Below are positions 31,496 to 40,223 of a stretch of 40,223 nucleotides of DNA, one piece after another (within the stretch, counting starts at the first letter, position 1; each line of letters starts with the position of its first letter). The DNA comes from Oscillatoriales cyanobacterium (GTDB lineage Bacteria; Cyanobacteriota; Cyanobacteriia; Cyanobacteriales; Laspinemataceae), in the NCBI GenBank assembly GCA_011390955.1, contig JAABRM010000067.1, positions 1 to 40,223 on the forward strand, written 5' to 3'. The notes below the pieces were generated by a model, which worked only from the letters and a program-made list of their open reading frames with translations, was not told the DNA's origin and searched no databases. The position numbers were made by a program, and so were the translations under genes.

Positions 31496-32647
31496 TTACT
31501 CGTCATAAATCCATCCAAGTTCTATAAGTTTAGCAACGGATAAACCTTCCTCTACCGCATCAGTAATTCGCCGCGATCGGACAGCTTCATTATCTTCTCG
31601 TTCAAACCAATAACCTGAATTTGTGGCTAAGTAATTAATTAACAATGGGTGATGAGAAATTAACATAAATTGTGCTTGATTTTCCAGACAATAGTCCATC
31701 ACCTTACCCCACCAAGGTTGGATTTCCGGTAAAGCCAGGAAATTTTCTGGTTCATCAATACACAAAGTAAAATGCTCATCAGGAGAACAATATATTAAAG
31801 TGTATAGTGCAATTAAAACTTTTTGACCGTGGGATAATTCATTAAGCCGATAAGCAGCTTTACTGGGACGGGTAAAAGATGCTGACAAAATCCGGGCATC
31901 ACCAGATTTAGGATTTTGAAACGAATCAAATCCCGGTATAATCTTTTGTAATTCTAGGGTTAATTTCAGGATTTTCCCTTGAGATTCTTGGGATAAATAG
32001 CTGTACCAAGCTGCATAGTTTGACATATCCCAACTAGGCAAAATGGCCTCCTGACGACTTTCTGATTCCATTACAAAAGGGTTGATTTGTACAATAAAAA
32101 AGTTAGCAATCCGTTGTTTGAACCATGTCAGTTTTTGATTATCAGGTCTTTCGTAAATAAAACCAATGCCAGAACGCGACCAATCAAAGAACGGTAAGAA
32201 AGCACCTTCACGATTAGGATCGTCATTATAAAGCCTAGCTTGACCCACAGGCATTCCTGTATCCCCCCGATCGACCCAGAAATTAAACAGAGGTTGTCCG
32301 TCAAAAGTTAAGCTTTCTAGACGCATTCTAGGAGGTGCATACTCTCCTTGATGTTCTATTTCTAGGGTATATTGATAAAGACCACCATTTCCTTGAATAT
32401 CCAGTTCAAATTTTTGAATATTAGATTTTTGCCATCGAGTTAAATCCTTGTTGGTAAACAAATCTGAGACTTTATAGTCTTGCGGAAAAGCCCGATCGCC
32501 TACAATAAATTTCTGGAGTTTTCTTAAAACATCGAAAACCGTAGTTTTGCCCGATCCGTTGGCTCCCAGAAATAAATTGATGCTTTCTAAGGTCAATTCA
32601 AAATTGACCAGACATCTAAAGTTATTGATATAAATTCTTTTTAGCAT
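31496..32647 (-). CDS. OLD/RecF-like AAA ATPase
   Basis: 383 residues from the ATG at 32647 (MLKRIYINNFRCL), the usual start for this family; the frame extends 21 codons further upstream without homology-like sequence. Walker A is FLGANGSGKTTVFD (about residue 28), the signature-like segment NELSHGQKVLIALYT, Walker B FTLCIDEPENFLALPE and the His switch LISHHPLLINYL. An AAA_21-type overcoming-lysogenisation-defect-like ATPase without TOPRIM domain. It is distinct from the protein at 25974. It could act with the 46-residue ORF or alone; cellular role unknown, defence is a family-level possibility. Confidence 0.8.
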   Translation of the reverse strand: MLKRIYINNFRCLVNFELTLESINLFLGANGSGKTTVFDVLRKLQKFIVGDRAFPQDYKVSDLFTNKDLTRWQKSNIQKFELDIQGNGGLYQYTLEIEHQGEYAPPRMRLESLTFDGQPLFNFWVDRGDTGMPVGQARLYNDDPNREGAFLPFFDWSRSGIGFIYERPDNQKLTWFKQRIANFFIVQINPFVMESESRQEAILPSWDMSNYAAWYSYLSQESQGKILKLTLELQKIIPGFDSFQNPKSGDARILSASFTRPSKAAYRLNELSHGQKVLIALYTLIYCSPDEHFTLCIDEPENFLALPEIQPWWGKVMDYCLENQAQFMLISHHPLLINYLATNSGYWFEREDNEAVRSRRITDAVEEGLSVAKLIELGWIYDE

Positions 32648-32794
32648 AATTTTTATCGATCTAGATTCGGGTAGTCTTAGTAAAACGATGTAAAATGATT
32701 CTGATAGCAAATGCGGTTCTCATAGACTGACTATGGTAATACCCTAAAACGCTTGTGGATTCCCGCCTTCGCGGGAATGACATCTAGTTATTCG

Positions 32795-32862
32795 TAGGGT
32801 GGGTTAGGCGGTGAAAATTTGGCGGAAAACATCCAAATATTTGGCTCCGCCGTAACCCACCA
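32795..32862. repeat. GTAGGGTGGGTTAGGCGG palindromic element
   Basis: An imperfect inverted repeat: GTAGGGTGGGTTAGGCGG to CCGCCGTAACCCACC, with central TTTGGCGGAAAACATCC. Nearly identical to the copy at 30308-30372; both are followed by AAATCCGGGA. Confidence 0.8.
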
Positions 32863-32880
32863 AATCCGGGAATGGTTTCC

Positions 32881-33432
32881 CTATTCTTCTACCTTTTTCT
32901 GATCCTCGGTTTCCTCAGAATTTTCCGCCTCATCTTTGGCCAAATTTTTCAAAGACAATCCTAACTGCTTGGGTAACTTATCCACCTGAAAGTATTGATG
33001 GAATTTATTGGTCACGTGCAACCAATAAGAACGCCCATCAGACTGACGGCGTTTGCGAACAAAATTTTGTTCGACTAACTCTTGCACGTGCTGATAAGCC
33101 CCCGACCCGCGTAAATCGACTAATTCGGTTTGACTAATAGGGTTTTTCAGGGCGATCGCGGCCAGGGTTCTCAGGGCTCCGACCCCCAATTCGGCGGGAA
33201 TTAATTCACTCACCAACCCTTGAAAAGTTTCCCGCAATTGCAGCACATAACCTTTGTCGGTTTCCACCACTTCTAAGGCACTATCTCGACGGGCATAATC
33301 ATCAATCAGTTCAATTAAAGCGGCTTCCGCATCAGATTTTTCACACTTGGCGAATTCAGCAATTTCCCCCAGAGATAATGGCTGACCTTTGAGATAGAGA
33401 ATAGCTTCAATTTTGCTGGCTAAACGAATCAT
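32881..33432 (-). CDS. scpB: Segregation and condensation protein ScpB
   Basis: 183 residues with two winged-helix domains. The N-terminus MIRLASKIEAILYLKGQPLS, then the mid-region GYVLQLRETFQGLVSELIP and LGVGALRTLAAIALKNPISQ and LVDLRGSGAYQHVQELVEQN, match ScpB. It is the partner of ScpA and SMC in chromosome condensation. The C-terminal 30 residues are an acidic Glu-rich tail. No ScpA is adjacent. Confidence 0.93.
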   Translation of the reverse strand: MIRLASKIEAILYLKGQPLSLGEIAEFAKCEKSDAEAALIELIDDYARRDSALEVVETDKGYVLQLRETFQGLVSELIPAELGVGALRTLAAIALKNPISQTELVDLRGSGAYQHVQELVEQNFVRKRRQSDGRSYWLHVTNKFHQYFQVDKLPKQLGLSLKNLAKDEAENSEETEDQKKVEE

Positions 33433-33500
33433 TCTTTCCGTAATATTTCCCCACTAACCCATTTCTAATCTTGAACATTACTCATCCCAATTATGCCAGC

Positions 33501-33869
33501 TTATTTTAATTCTCGACCAAAGGGGAATAAGGCCAAGTTGACTAATTTGATATGTTGTTTGGCAAAGGGTAAGCCAATAATGGTTATCGCCAGAATTAAG
33601 GCAAAGACTAAATGCGCGATCGCAATTTCCCAGCCAAATAACACAATCCAAATAATATTAAAAATGGTTTGCAGGGTATTGTTAGCATTTTCCGTTTCCA
33701 CAATTTCTTTGCCAAACGGGGTCATACTAGCAAAACCAATTTTAATCGATTGGATGCCAAAGGGAATACCAATAATCGTCAAGCAAATGCCCAGACCGCC
33801 AAGGATATAACCTAAACCGGCCAAAAATCCACCGCAGATTAACCAGATAATATTGCCAATTAAACTCAT
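33501..33869 (-). CDS. YccF domain membrane protein
   Basis: 122 residues with two YccF half-domains, each a pair of hydrophobic segments. The first half carries GLGICLTIIGIPFGIQSIKI and the second ITIIGLPFAKQHIKLVNLAL, both with the G(I/L)PF pattern and a following aromatic/Gly turn (TPFG, FPFG). An inner-membrane protein of unknown function. The length is typical and the ATG start is normal. Confidence 0.9.
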   Translation of the reverse strand: MSLIGNIIWLICGGFLAGLGYILGGLGICLTIIGIPFGIQSIKIGFASMTPFGKEIVETENANNTLQTIFNIIWIVLFGWEIAIAHLVFALILAITIIGLPFAKQHIKLVNLALFPFGRELK

Positions 33870-34095
33870 ATTGTTCTTAAAAGATTTGGATATCTAACAA
33901 AAAATCTGAACTTAACACATAAACATAGTATAACACTGATTGGTAATTTTGGCAATTGAACAAATTTGGACAAATCAATTCGCCTAATATTTGCTTGCTT
34001 CATCTTGCCTGATATTAACTTTATTTGTGCTGAGAAAAAAATAATTTTTCCTGGACTTATACCAATTAAAAACTGTTGCTACAATTCCGAGTTTT

Positions 34096-34124
34096 ATTTG
34101 GGGCGCAATGCTTGCGCCCCAAAT
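34096..34124. repeat. Perfect 13-bp stem palindrome
   Basis: ATTTGGGGCGCAA-TGC-TTGCGCCCCAAAT is a perfect stem with a 3-nt loop, between the YccF and Trp-rich genes. No T-run on either side, so it is probably a dispersed palindrome like 4175-4195 (both have GCAxTGC-type centres) rather than a standard terminator. The rest of the 33870-34150 spacer is plain AT-rich DNA. Confidence 0.7.
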
Positions 34125-34150
34125 GGTTGCATGAATTTTTGTAAATGGAC

Positions 34151-34420
34151 TTAATCAAGACTCTGAAAATAATTTTCCTCTTCCGGTTTGGCCATTTCCG
34201 CCAAAGACTGCCAACCCGGTTGCCAGAGAGAAAGGTCTTTTAGCTGTTTCGCATTTAACCAGAAACGCACCTCCGCATCACAAGAAGCGACCATTTCTGC
34301 AAATACCCATTTGCCTTCATTTTTTCGGTTGACGACTTGGAAATGTCGCCAACCCCAAGTTCTTTTGGTAGATGTCCACTTGGAACCCACCAGATAAGGA
34401 AATTTTTGTTTTTTTGCCAT
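34151..34420 (-). CDS. TIGR02450-type Trp-rich protein
   Basis: 89 residues with the family pattern: LVGSKWTSTKRTWGWRHFQV, then GKWVFAEMVASCDAEVRFWL and LKDLSLWQPGW. Seven tryptophans. It is a small protein found mainly in cyanobacteria and some other bacteria, function unknown. Complete and of normal length. It lies 90 bp downstream of the cation antiporter, same strand. Confidence 0.9.
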   Translation of the reverse strand: MAKKQKFPYLVGSKWTSTKRTWGWRHFQVVNRKNEGKWVFAEMVASCDAEVRFWLNAKQLKDLSLWQPGWQSLAEMAKPEEENYFQSLD

Positions 34421-34510
34421 GACTTTTATACTTTTTCCCTGAATTTATGAGTGATTTTAACATCTGCTTTCAACATCTGCTGACAATGGTAAATATCTCT
34501 GCTAATGTGG

Positions 34511-35479
34511 TTAAATAAAGTGAAACAGTTGACCGATAAACCAAATATAAAATATAAAGAAAAGCAACCCTTCCCATTTAGTGACTTGTTTATCTTGCGT
34601 GGCAAACACAAACAGAATCGTTCCCACTACCATTAAGGGTAATGCTTGTTGGAGAATGGTCTCGGGAATAATTATGGTTCCCATTAATCCGGGAATGCCC
34701 ATCACCACAAAAGTGTTAAAAATATTTGATCCCAGCACATTACCGATCGCCATTTCCGGGTTTTCTTTAATAGCTAGGGATATCGTCACAATTAATTCCG
34801 GTAAAGATGTCCCCAATGCCACCCCTGTCACGGCAATAATTTCCACTCCTATCTGTAATAATTCAGAAATTTCGACCACAGAATCAATTGTATATTTAGC
34901 CCCTAAGCATAATCCAATTGAACTGAGGATGAGAATGACGACATCTTTGGTAGGAAATATTTTTTTGGCATCATTTTCCTCACCGGATGCTTTAGCTCGA
35001 TCTTGCTGGTCTTGATTTTCTTGTTGAGCAATGCTAATGGTATAAAATAGATAAATTGCATAAGCGATTAAACTGAGAATCGCTTCTCCTTTGGAAAAGT
35101 TAAAATCCCACACCGTTAAAGCCAGGAAAAAACCCGTGCCCACAAACAGCGGTAAATCTACATTAAGTAAATCATAAGTAATGCTTAATCCCTGACTAAT
35201 GACCGCTGCACAGCCCAAGACTAAGAAAATATTGGCGATATTAGACCCAACGACGTTGCCTAAGATAATTTCTGAAGAATTATCCAACATGGCAAATATT
35301 GATGAGACTAATTCTGGTAAAGATGTGCCAATAGAAACAATAGTCACTCCGACAATAAACCGAGGAAATCCTAGATAAATCCCTAGGGATTCTGCTGCCT
35401 CGGTAAAAAAATCTGATGATTTGACCAATACTGCTAAACTGACGGTAAATAAACCAATCCAACCGAATAATTCTATCAT
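34511..35479 (-). CDS. Calcium/cation antiporter (CaCA, YrbG type)
   Basis: 322 residues. About ten transmembrane segments form two inverted halves. The alpha-repeats are clear: GTSLPELVSS with GNVVGSNIANI in the first half and GTSLPELIVT with GNVLGSNIFN in the second, holding the ion-binding Glu and Asn residues. A polar loop (about residues 150-172) joins the halves. Exchanges Ca2+ for Na+ or H+ across the membrane. No EF-hand or TrkA domain is seen. Confidence 0.92.
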   Translation of the reverse strand: MIELFGWIGLFTVSLAVLVKSSDFFTEAAESLGIYLGFPRFIVGVTIVSIGTSLPELVSSIFAMLDNSSEIILGNVVGSNIANIFLVLGCAAVISQGLSITYDLLNVDLPLFVGTGFFLALTVWDFNFSKGEAILSLIAYAIYLFYTISIAQQENQDQQDRAKASGEENDAKKIFPTKDVVILILSSIGLCLGAKYTIDSVVEISELLQIGVEIIAVTGVALGTSLPELIVTISLAIKENPEMAIGNVLGSNIFNTFVVMGIPGLMGTIIIPETILQQALPLMVVGTILFVFATQDKQVTKWEGLLFFIFYIWFIGQLFHFI

Positions 35480-35620
35480 AATCAGATTTTTTTGGGTAAA
35501 GACAACATAAATTTTATCGACTTTAATCGCTCTTATCTGGGATTATCTCACATATTCTCTAATTATTAACTCTAATTATTAAATCTAATGATTAAATTTT
35601 TTAACGGTCAGAGGCTAATT

Positions 35621-35667
35621 AAAAAGGACTGAAGCACTAACTACCGATAAATTTAGTGTTTCAGTCC
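35621..35667 (-). terminator. Rho-independent terminator after the PspC gene
   Basis: On the minus strand GGACTGAAACACTAA pairs with TTAGTGCTTCAGTCC (one G-T pair) and is followed by TTTTTAATT. It lies 32 bp after the PspC stop, in the correct direction. Confidence 0.85.
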
Positions 35668-35698
35668 TGGTTAAGCAATCAGAAGTGAGAATGATTTT

Positions 35699-35887
35699 TT
35701 AAGGTTCTTCGGGTACGAGTACCCACATAATGACATAAACGATTATCCCCGGACCACCGGCTAAGGCTAAAAAGAGAAAACCTAAGCGAATGATGATTGG
35801 GTCAATCTGAAAATATTTTCCTAATCCGGCACAAATGCCCGCGATCGCCCGATCGTAGCGGCTGCGATAAAGTTTCTTAGTTTCCAT
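35699..35887 (-). CDS. PspC domain protein
   Basis: 62 residues from the ATG at 35887 (METKKLYRSRYDRAIAGICA); the longer frame begins inside the next gene upstream and is rejected. The PspC domain is complete: SRYDRAIAGICAGLGKYFQI, then PIIIRLGFLFLALAGGPGII, and VYVIMWVLVPEEP. A short membrane protein related to phage-shock/envelope-stress PspC. It lies 40 bp downstream of the S9 peptidase, same strand, before a terminator, so likely co-transcribed. Confidence 0.9.
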   Translation of the reverse strand: METKKLYRSRYDRAIAGICAGLGKYFQIDPIIIRLGFLFLALAGGPGIIVYVIMWVLVPEEP

Positions 35888-35927
35888 AAAACTCCTGGGG
35901 TTAAACATCGGAAATAGACTACAGATG

Positions 35928-37856
35928 CTATAAATTTTCAATCGGCACAGGTGCTAAATCTTCGGCGGGTTCAAAGCCAAAAACTTTGGCGTAAAAATAA
36001 AATTCTCCGTCAATAGTGCGGATGATATTTTCTGCCCGACGGAACCCATGTTGTTCTCCTTCATAAGCAATATAGGCGACGGGTAAGCCTTTGGCTTTCA
36101 GGGCTTCAACCATCATTTCTGCTTGATTCGGGGGCACAATTTTATCTTCCAATCCCTGAAAAAAGATGACGGGACAGGAAAGTCGATCGCAATAATGAAT
36201 GGGCGATCGCTGACGATACAGTTCTTTCTTCTCTGGATAAGGCCCAATCAGGCGATCGAGATAGCGGGACTCAAACTTATGAGTATCTGTGGCCAAAGCT
36301 TCTAAATCGCTGACTCCATAGTAACTGGCCCCGGCTTTAAAGCGATCGCGAAAAGTCAGGGCGCAAAGAGTAGTATAGCCTCCCGCACTTCCCCCAGCGA
36401 TGCAGAGGCGATTTTCATCCACAAATCCATGTTCTGCCAAATAAGCCGCACCATTCACGCAATCATCCACATCAACCACACCCCATTGACCTTTGAGGCG
36501 ATCGCGATATGGGCGACCATACCCGGTACTGCCGCCATAATTCACATCCAAAACCGCAAACCCCCGCGAAGTCCAATATTGAATCCGTAAATTCAAACTG
36601 CTATCAGCCGCAGCGGTCGGGCCGCCGTGACTTTTCACCACCAACGGGGGCAACTCACCTTCTGGGGCGTGATAATCCTGATTTTTCGGCGGATAAAAAA
36701 TCCCATAAGCGCTGAGTTCATGTTCCGTGGGAAATTCCACCGGCTGCGGTGCCGACAAATAACCGGGATCGATTTCTAACTGGGAAGACTTGCGAAGAAC
36801 CTGGAACTCGCCACTATTTAAATCCAGCAAAACCACCGAATTCGGGGTAGTCGCCGAACCAGCAATTAATAACACTTGATTCCCAGAAACTTTCGGCCCT
36901 GACATAGAAGTATAGGGAGTATTAATCGGTTCCAGCTTGCCCGTTTTGGTGCTTAACTTTGCCAGACAAGTAATTCCGTTTTGAGTATAAGTGCAAATGA
37001 TTTCACTTGGCGATGCTAAAGCATAAGTAGACATCCCAAAAACCCACTGGGGCAAGCCAAATTCGGCGGCCATTTCACACAGAGGCATCTCCGTTTCTTG
37101 TTGGAATTTATAAAGATTCCACCAGCCGGTACGGTCAGAGACAAAATATAACGACTTATCCTCCGACCACTCTGGTTGAAAAACTGAAATATTCCGCCCA
37201 CCGTCGATTAAGTCAGCATTGCCCAAAGATCCATCCTCACGGACAGAGGCAACCCATAATTCCGTCCCATCCCAAGGCATATTCGGATGATTCCAAGTAA
37301 TCCAACAAAGTTGTTTTCCGTCGGGACTGAGGCGGGGATTGGAGTAAAAATCATTTCCCGAAACTAAGATTTGGGTATCTTCCGAATTATGCAGATTAAT
37401 GCTGACGATAGTGTTAATTGGTTCCCCTTCTCCCCGATGGTCTTCCCGGACCGCAATCAACCGCCCCCGTTCTCGATCCAGGATATAATCGGCATAACGC
37501 ATCGCACCTTCTGGGGTGATGGGTTCCGGTTGACCGTCAAGAGTTTGGCGATAGATCCGTCGATCGGTAAAATTAGAAAAGTAAATCGTCCCATCGGCGA
37601 TCGCAAACGAACCGCCGCCATACTCATGTACCCTGGTGCGAACATTAAACTCTCTTGGGGTACAGTCGGCAGTTTTGCCATCGGGAGTCCGACGCACGAT
37701 CGCATTGCGTCCACCTTCCGAAGGGCGCATCTCTAACCAATAAATATCTGCACCGTCCCAAGTAATTCCCCCCAGTCCCACCGATCCAGCTACGATCAGA
37801 TCCGAGGTAATAGGAGATTTCCACGATCCATACGGGGCAACTTTTGGTTTAGACAT
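35928..37856 (-). CDS. S9 family peptidase (prolyl oligopeptidase superfamily)
   Basis: 642 residues from the ATG at 37856 ([17 protein letters not shown]). The N-terminal half (about 1-380) is a beta-propeller-like region ([16 protein letters not shown]). The C-terminal alpha/beta-hydrolase (about 390-635) has the triad S490 in GGSAGGY, D571 in LEDKIVPP and H603 in [25 protein letters not shown] precedes the nucleophile, typical of dipeptidyl/acylaminoacyl-peptidases. No signal peptide is visible. Intact. Confidence 0.93.
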   Translation of the reverse strand: MSKPKVAPYGSWKSPITSDLIVAGSVGLGGITWDGADIYWLEMRPSEGGRNAIVRRTPDGKTADCTPREFNVRTRVHEYGGGSFAIADGTIYFSNFTDRRIYRQTLDGQPEPITPEGAMRYADYILDRERGRLIAVREDHRGEGEPINTIVSINLHNSEDTQILVSGNDFYSNPRLSPDGKQLCWITWNHPNMPWDGTELWVASVREDGSLGNADLIDGGRNISVFQPEWSEDKSLYFVSDRTGWWNLYKFQQETEMPLCEMAAEFGLPQWVFGMSTYALASPSEIICTYTQNGITCLAKLSTKTGKLEPINTPYTSMSGPKVSGNQVLLIAGSATTPNSVVLLDLNSGEFQVLRKSSQLEIDPGYLSAPQPVEFPTEHELSAYGIFYPPKNQDYHAPEGELPPLVVKSHGGPTAAADSSLNLRIQYWTSRGFAVLDVNYGGSTGYGRPYRDRLKGQWGVVDVDDCVNGAAYLAEHGFVDENRLCIAGGSAGGYTTLCALTFRDRFKAGASYYGVSDLEALATDTHKFESRYLDRLIGPYPEKKELYRQRSPIHYCDRLSCPVIFFQGLEDKIVPPNQAEMMVEALKAKGLPVAYIAYEGEQHGFRRAENIIRTIDGEFYFYAKVFGFEPAEDLAPVPIENL

Positions 37857-38057
37857 ATCAAATTTCCTAAACAGTAACAATAATATTGGCCAATATCTCT
37901 GGCGATGTTGGTGAGTTATCGTGGAGTGAGAGCGATCGGGCTAAAACCGGCTAAAATTCATGCTTACCTTAGATTTAAGCCGAAAAATTTACCCAGACCT
38001 AATCCCTGACCTGGAAGACAGACACGAATAAGCAATCTCAAGCAACCTTAAGCAATC

Positions 38058-38204
38058 TTAGAATTTTTTCTTAACTTTTGGCAATCTCTTGATATAGTCG
38101 CGAATCACTTCCGACATAGAAACCTCGCGTCGTTCGGCTTCTGCTTGTAAACGCTCTTTTTCTTGTCCAGTTAGGCGAATTTGTAATAGTTCGTTTCTGG
38201 CCAT
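38058..38204 (-). CDS. Short ribbon-helix-helix (CopG-like) protein
   Basis: 48 residues: MARNELLQIRLTGQEKERLQ, then AEAERREVSMSEVIRDYIKR and LPKVKKKF. The first strand plus two helices, with SMSEVIRDYI, is a ribbon-helix-helix DNA-binding pattern. A -10 box TATAAT lies at 38235-38240 (minus strand), 31 nt before the start. The stop of the tnpB reading frame overlaps this promoter region. It could be an orphan antitoxin or transposon-linked regulator. Confidence 0.75.
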   Translation of the reverse strand: MARNELLQIRLTGQEKERLQAEAERREVSMSEVIRDYIKRLPKVKKKF

Positions 38205-38230
38205 CAGTGTCTTTGTCCTGACAATAATCG

Positions 38231-39410
38231 TTACATTATAGCAGATACATTTAACCCGGAAAAATCTGGCAATAGCCGGAAGTTTCTGAGTATGGCACCA
38301 TTTGGAATGAGGTAATCACGCCATTGGTGGAGGTATCTCTCAAAGCCTTCAACATCTGGGTTAAAGGCGCCATTAATATCACGTCCGATCCTGTGACCAC
38401 AATTAGGGCAAACAAATTGTTTGTTGCCTCCTAGCTTGGTGTGAATATGACCACATTTTGAACAGGTTTTGCGCTTTGTACTCTTCCGTTACGTCTACTA
38501 CAACACAGCCATACTTAGCTGCTTGATGCTTCAACAAAGTTTTAAAACGGTAATGAGCATAAGTCACCATTGCGCGTGCCGTTTTCGTCGCCAAGCGTCG
38601 TTTTCCTCGCTTGACCATATTTTTTACTTCAAACTTGGGCAAAAATACTACTTTATACTTAGTGCTAATGTAATTAGCTGCTTTTTTGTGGACTTCATCA
38701 ACCAAGTTACGGATTTTGATTCTGATTTTTTGGGCAGCTTTACGCAACCGATACCGTAAGCGTTTAAATTGATGTCCTTTGGCTAGACCAATCCGAGACA
38801 TTAACCTATCGAGGTGGTAAGCCAATCGGTAAATCCGCCCCATGTCCGACTTGCCAATTTCCCAAATTTCTTGCCCGTCAAACCCAGTTAGAAACGTTCT
38901 GACTCCAGGGTCAAGCGCAATTGCCAATTGGCTTTCTATCGGCCTCGGCTTGGGCGCGTCTACCGCATAACAGATAAACCAGCGCCCTCTGTCCAGTACC
39001 AAGGTAGGCTCATGCTCCATTGTCTCAACAATCGGTTCTCTCGAAATGAAACTTAATCCTTTGGTCTGGGTCGGATAAAAAGTCCCTTGTTTCCAATTGT
39101 CTTTTTGAAACCGAATTGACTTAACCGGGTCACGCACGGACCTAAACTTGGCATGGCCACCAGTCTTTTTTGCGGCTTGGTGTGCCTCAACCGCTTGAAA
39201 TACGGCTAATTGGCGCGGATTGTAAGGAGTTTTGCCCACCCAAGCCGGAGCGCAACTCATCACCTTTTTCCTTAAATCGTACTTACCGATTTTTTCAGCC
39301 TTAAGTATGGCTAGGGCTTGATTAAAGCACCATCGGGCAGCGGATATCCATTGAAACCACGTCTTAGCCAAGGCTGTCTCTGGGTAAATCCGAATCTTCT
39401 TTGATAACAG
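38231..39410 (-). pseudogene. tnpB: TnpB (RuvC-type nuclease) gene with a frameshift
   Basis: A TnpB of the IS607/IS605 group. The 5' frame carries KKIRIYPETALAKTWFQWIS, RuvC-I ALDPGVRTFLTGFDG and RuvC-II FLPKFEVKNM, and runs to VVVDVTEEY. A shift at about 38474-38478 (extra A in TACAAAGCG) moves the rest to another frame: KTCSKCGHIH, FVCPNCGHRI (zinc ribbon), and RDINGAFN with the RuvC-III Asp, ending at 38231. Without correction the protein loses its zinc ribbon and third catalytic residue. No good start codon is seen near 39410; the start given is a CTG after CAGGAAA. An active element would also make a guide RNA here. Confidence 0.8.
38235..38240 (-). promoter_or_regulatory. -10 box of the ribbon-helix-helix gene
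   Basis: TATAAT on the minus strand, in the sequence GCTATAATG, 31 nt upstream of the ATG. It lies within the last codons of the tnpB reading frame. No clear -35 was found. Confidence 0.5.
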
Positions 39411-39951
39411 ACTTGTATTTCCTGAGTCCGTACAATCGACAACTGAAGACGTGGACAATGGCAAGGATATCTTCAACCATTTCTCGTTCTGGAGATAAGT
39501 CACTTCGGTTGAGAACCACGAGTTGGCAATTTTGCTGTTGACAGAACCATTCGATGAGGTCAAAACCGAACCGAACGAGTCGGTCTTTGTGGCAGACCAC
39601 AACCTCTCTGACGTTTCCTGACAGAACTTGTCCCAAAAGGGAAAGTAATCTTTTGCGCTTGTAGTTGAGTCCGGAGCCGATGTCTTTGATAATGAGTCCG
39701 TCTGTGAACAGGGATTGCAGGTAATCCGCTTGTCGTTCAAGGTCTGATTTTTGTTTGTACGAGCTAACTCTGGCGTAAAGGATTCTGATTCTGGTATCGC
39801 CTTCTGGATTGACAACGGAATCGATATCGTACCGTCGATGACCCGCCGGAGTTCTAATTGTGCGTATTTTTCCGTCTCTATCCCAGTTTCGTAGTGTTCT
39901 TTCTGAGACTTGAAGGATTTGAGACGCTTCCCTCGGTGTTGCATATTTCAT
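39364..39951 (-). CDS. tnpA: IS607-type serine recombinase transposase TnpA
   Basis: 195 residues. The N-terminal MerR-like helix-turn-helix (TPREASQILQVSERTLRNWD, then GKIRTIRTPAGHRRY) is followed by a serine-recombinase catalytic domain with LYARVSS (nucleophile S63), DLERQADYL and the conserved VVCHKDRLVRFGFDLIEWF. The C-terminus ends in DLPRDSLG and overlaps tnpB by 47 nt. The length is normal for the IS607 family. The gene looks intact. An inverted repeat TTGAC-AATTTA-GTCAA at 39961-39976 just upstream may be its operator. Confidence 0.9.
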   Translation of the reverse strand: MKYATPREASQILQVSERTLRNWDRDGKIRTIRTPAGHRRYDIDSVVNPEGDTRIRILYARVSSYKQKSDLERQADYLQSLFTDGLIIKDIGSGLNYKRKRLLSLLGQVLSGNVREVVVCHKDRLVRFGFDLIEWFCQQQNCQLVVLNRSDLSPEREMVEDILAIVHVFSCRLYGLRKYKSVIKEDSDLPRDSLG

Positions 39952-39960
39952 GGTTGTTGT

Positions 39961-39976
39961 TTGACAATTTAGTCAA
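39961..39976 (-). promoter_or_regulatory. Inverted repeat upstream of tnpA
   Basis: TTGAC-AATTTA-GTCAA is a perfect 5-bp inverted repeat just before the tnpA start. A second, CTGGAAA-AATA-TTTCCAG, lies at 39990-40007. Operator or transposon-end roles are guesses. Confidence 0.4.
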
Positions 39977-40067
39977 TATACTACCATAACTGGAAAAATA
40001 TTTCCAGAAATATCCGGAAATTACCTGTTAATCCCCCTCTAATCAGAAACAGTAAGCCTAGAGGTGG

Positions 40068-40137
40068 GGCGGAGGGGCCCGCCGTCGGCGGAGGGAATAA
40101 TTGATAATTGATAATTGATAGTGCGATTCGTTCACGC
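40068..40137. repeat. GGGCCCGCCGTCGG and TTGATAA repeats
   Basis: GGAGGGGCCCGCCGTCGGCG is followed by three AATTGATA units. The first resembles the GGGGAGCCCGCCGTCGG segment inside the AAA ATPase at 24063-24078. No gene is seen to the window end. Confidence 0.5.
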
Positions 40138-40174
40138 GGAAAGCGGAAGGCAAAAGCCTGAAACGTGCGCGTGG

Positions 40175-40200
40175 TCTAGGTTAGGCCATCCTAACCTAGA
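40175..40200. repeat. Perfect 11-bp stem hairpin near the window end
   Basis: TCTAGGTTAGG-CCAT-CCTAACCTAGA. No T-run is visible on the plus side; it may belong to an unseen gene or a structured RNA continuing past the window. Confidence 0.6.
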
Positions 40201-40223
40201 TAACTTTCAGGATGTGTAGGATA

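Noticed and set aside
34096-34124. Perfect palindrome as terminator
   Set aside because: No T-run follows on either strand, and similar GCAxTGC-centred palindromes occur elsewhere as dispersed repeats.
39411-39944. N-terminal 178 codons of the 513-codon frame over tnpA
   Set aside because: This part is the alternative frame of the tnpA coding sequence; only the portion from about KKIRIYPE onward resembles TnpB.

Overview
The window looks like a chromosomal segment of a filamentous, Oscillatoriales-type cyanobacterium. This rests on the very frequent octamer GCGATCGC (the cyanobacterial HIP1 palindrome), many heptanucleotide tandem repeats (STRR type), a COP23-type exported protein, a TIGR02450 Trp-rich protein, CofG (deazaflavin made as a photolyase antenna), and a dispersed palindrome AGAAACCCGGTTTCT. 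I cannot name the species from the sequence alone.

Layout. 1-3956: repeats, a HicBA toxin-antitoxin pair, tRNA-Cys with its terminator, a CpdA-type phosphodiesterase, a DUF433/DUF5615 toxin-antitoxin pair and cofG. 4468-8666: an MBL-fold hydrolase, aroC, a pentapeptide-repeat protein and a helix-turn-helix protein, separated by low-complexity DNA. 9104-9816: a probable TumE-type toxin-antitoxin pair between palindrome clusters. 9995-10501: a phased array of GGCTCAGTT sites. 10665-17867: five exported proteins on one strand (COP23 protein, trypsin-like protease, trypsin-like protease fused to TPRs, beta-barrel-like protein, acidic EVDP-repeat protein). 17996-22077: Uma2 nuclease, dtd, a His-rich COG0523 metallochaperone and a nicotinamidase-like hydrolase. 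22493-25689: small proteins and a tandem AAA ATPase of CDC48 type. 25974-27778: an overlapping AAA ATPase/DUF4276 pair. 27935-37856: GNAT, a small membrane protein, argF, a decayed DUF433/DUF5615 pair, an AAA ATPase with a tiny downstream ORF, scpB, YccF, a Trp-rich protein, a Ca2+/cation antiporter, PspC and an S9 peptidase. 38058-39951: a ribbon-helix-helix gene beside an IS607-type element whose tnpB is frameshifted.

Themes. Housekeeping genes (aroC, argF, scpB, dtd, cpdA, cofG, tRNA-Cys) are intact and embedded in DNA rich in selfish or defence-like modules: four toxin-antitoxin-like pairs (one broken), two OLD/RecF-like ATPase loci, a transposon and a MITE-like family with TA flanks. Several genes take a stop codon, a leader or an in-frame linker from a repeat. 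The best candidate for an undescribed system is the exported COP23/protease/TPR/beta-barrel cluster: two of its proteins end in the same residues (TAW), and it lies directly downstream of a site array spaced in multiples of a helical turn.

All calls come from reading the sequence and recalling family motifs; no database search was run.
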